A stretch of 13,844 bases of DNA from Bacillota bacterium. Its GTDB lineage: Bacteria > Bacillota > DTU030. The stretch covers positions 1 to 13,844 of the forward strand of contig DUTA01000075.1 of the NCBI GenBank assembly GCA_012842325.1, read 5' to 3'. Positions 13,193 to 13,844 of the stretch are shown here, piece by piece (the first letter of the stretch is position 1; each line of letters begins with the position of its first letter). The translations under genes and the position numbers were made by a program. The notes under the pieces are model-generated. The model ran no database searches and had not been told where the DNA came from. It saw nothing but the letters and a program-made list of their open reading frames with translations.

Positions 13193-13531
13193 TTGTATTG
13201 GCGCATACCGCCGGGATACCCCCGCCCCTTCCCCGGGGAGCCCTGGTTTGTCGGCCCTGCCTGGCCCTACCGGTGGCGGAGGCCCAAAACCGGCAAAGAA
13301 AAGGACCCGGCCCTGGAAGGCGACGGGATTGTCAGCGCTCCCGTAGAAGCCCCGGCAGAAGAGAAACCGGCACTAGATGCAGAAACTGTTGCAGCCTCCC
13401 CCGGGCCACCGCCGGGCTCTCCCCCGGCAGGCCGGGAAGTCACCCCGGTGCCCGCCGCGGAAGAAAAAAAGGAGGATGCCGTCAGCGGGGGTACAGCCGC
13501 CGGACCCCTCAAATGGCATTTTCCCCGGTAA
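13193..13531 (+). CDS. unknown Trp/Pro-rich protein with acidic low-complexity tail
   Basis: A 112-residue protein of unknown function. The N-terminal 30 residues are rich in Trp, Pro, Tyr and Arg (YWRIPPGYPRPFPGEPWFVG, then PAWPYRWRRPK). The rest is a Pro/Ala/Glu-rich, probably disordered stretch ending KWHFPR. TTG 13193 is chosen because GGGGGTG lies six bases before it; GTG 13184 is the alternative. The frame is open back to 12986, but that would cross the antisense microprotein and its promoter. The aromatic/proline composition and the sigma-K-like promoter suggest a spore outer-layer protein; this is inference. The next gene starts 30 bases downstream. Confidence 0.6.
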   Translation: MYWRIPPGYPRPFPGEPWFVGPAWPYRWRRPKTGKEKDPALEGDGIVSAPVEAPAEEKPALDAETVAASPGPPPGSPPAGREVTPVPAAEEKKEDAVSGGTAAGPLKWHFPR

Positions 13532-13561
13532 AGCTGTGCCCTCACCCTGGAGGTGATGAAA

Positions 13562-13844
13562 ATGGCGGCAGATTGGAATATTGGGCCCACAGCCGCCTCC
13601 TACCAGTTCCTTTACAGCAACCCCTTTTCCCAAAGGGTTCTGCCCGGCTGGTATCGGGGTGTCAGCCTCTTTGCCCTGGACCTGGGTGAATTCTCCCTCC
13701 CGCCGGAAACAGTGAAGGCCGCCCCCCTCTATATCCCCGTAACGGGCTTCGACCGGGAGGGCACCCCCCTCCCTGTGGAAGGTCAATTCTACATCTTTAC
13801 CAGGGTGCCCCCGAGTAGGGATTATACCGGCTTCTGCCGGGTTA
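13562..13844 (+). CDS. unknown protein, N-terminal part, cut by the window end
   Basis: An open frame starts at ATG 13562, seven bases after GGAGGT, and runs off the window; 94 residues are visible. An ATG at 13556 is in frame but too close to the ribosome site. The sequence begins MAADWNIGPTAASYQFLYSN, followed by VLPGWYRGVSLFALDLGEF and PLYIPVTGFDREGTPLPVEG, which suggests a beta-rich soluble domain rather than a membrane protein. No signal peptide or recognised motif is seen. It lies 30 bases after the Trp/Pro-rich gene, so the two probably share the sigma-K-like promoter. Confidence 0.68.
   Translation, partial: MAADWNIGPTAASYQFLYSNPFSQRVLPGWYRGVSLFALDLGEFSLPPETVKAAPLYIPVTGFDREGTPLPVEGQFYIFTRVPPSRDYTGFCRV

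Noticed and set aside
13373..13786. 137-codon minus-strand frame at the right end
   Set aside because: It has no convincing ribosome site and opposes two plus-strand genes with good ones.
1..13844. CRISPR array, insertion sequence, prophage or tRNA
   Set aside because: No regularly spaced repeats, transposase or integrase-like proteins, terminal repeats or tRNA cloverleaf were seen on reading both strands.

Overview
The window reads as GC-rich chromosome of an endospore-forming Firmicute. Evidence for this is a sleB-ypeB germination pair, a T-box leader in front of serS, strong AGGAGG-type ribosome binding sites, GTG/TTG starts and sporulation-type promoter sequences. A Moorella/Desulfotomaculum-like clostridium would fit, but that placement is inference. 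I see no tRNA, rRNA, CRISPR array, insertion sequence or phage gene.

Left part (about 112-4813, minus strand): a four-gene run reading leftwards. It encodes a UbiA-family polyprenyl-phosphate phosphoribosyltransferase, a DUF362 protein, a YbhN/AglD-like membrane protein and a GT-C/GT39-type multipass glycosyltransferase. Together they look like a pathway that makes a lipid-linked pentose on undecaprenyl phosphate and transfers it outside the membrane. Positions 1-173 carry a possible convergent gene end.

Middle (4942-7831): serS, read leftwards, has its own terminator, a complete T-box leader and a strong promoter. A patatin-like phospholipase is divergent to it and ends at a bidirectional hairpin terminator.

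Germination locus (7867-9774, minus strand): a short, membrane-anchored SleB lacking the usual peptidoglycan-binding domain, followed by YpeB. Divergent from it is a trypsin-like serine protease without a signal peptide.

Right part (9945-13844, mostly plus strand) is the least explained region. The protease gene is translationally coupled to a 54-residue membrane microprotein. Three tandem small paralogues follow, sharing residues D10, A16, K18 and P19 at identical positions, and the group ends at a strong terminator. Next come a divergent YbaB/EbfC paralogue and a protein with an internal repeat that resembles the paralogues. An antisense 28-residue membrane microprotein sits beyond them. 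Finally a sigma-K-like promoter precedes a Trp/Pro-rich protein and a truncated unknown gene. The back-to-back sporulation-type promoters at 13078-13153 and the adjacent germination genes suggest that this block is a previously unrecognised sporulation or spore-structure locus; this is inference.
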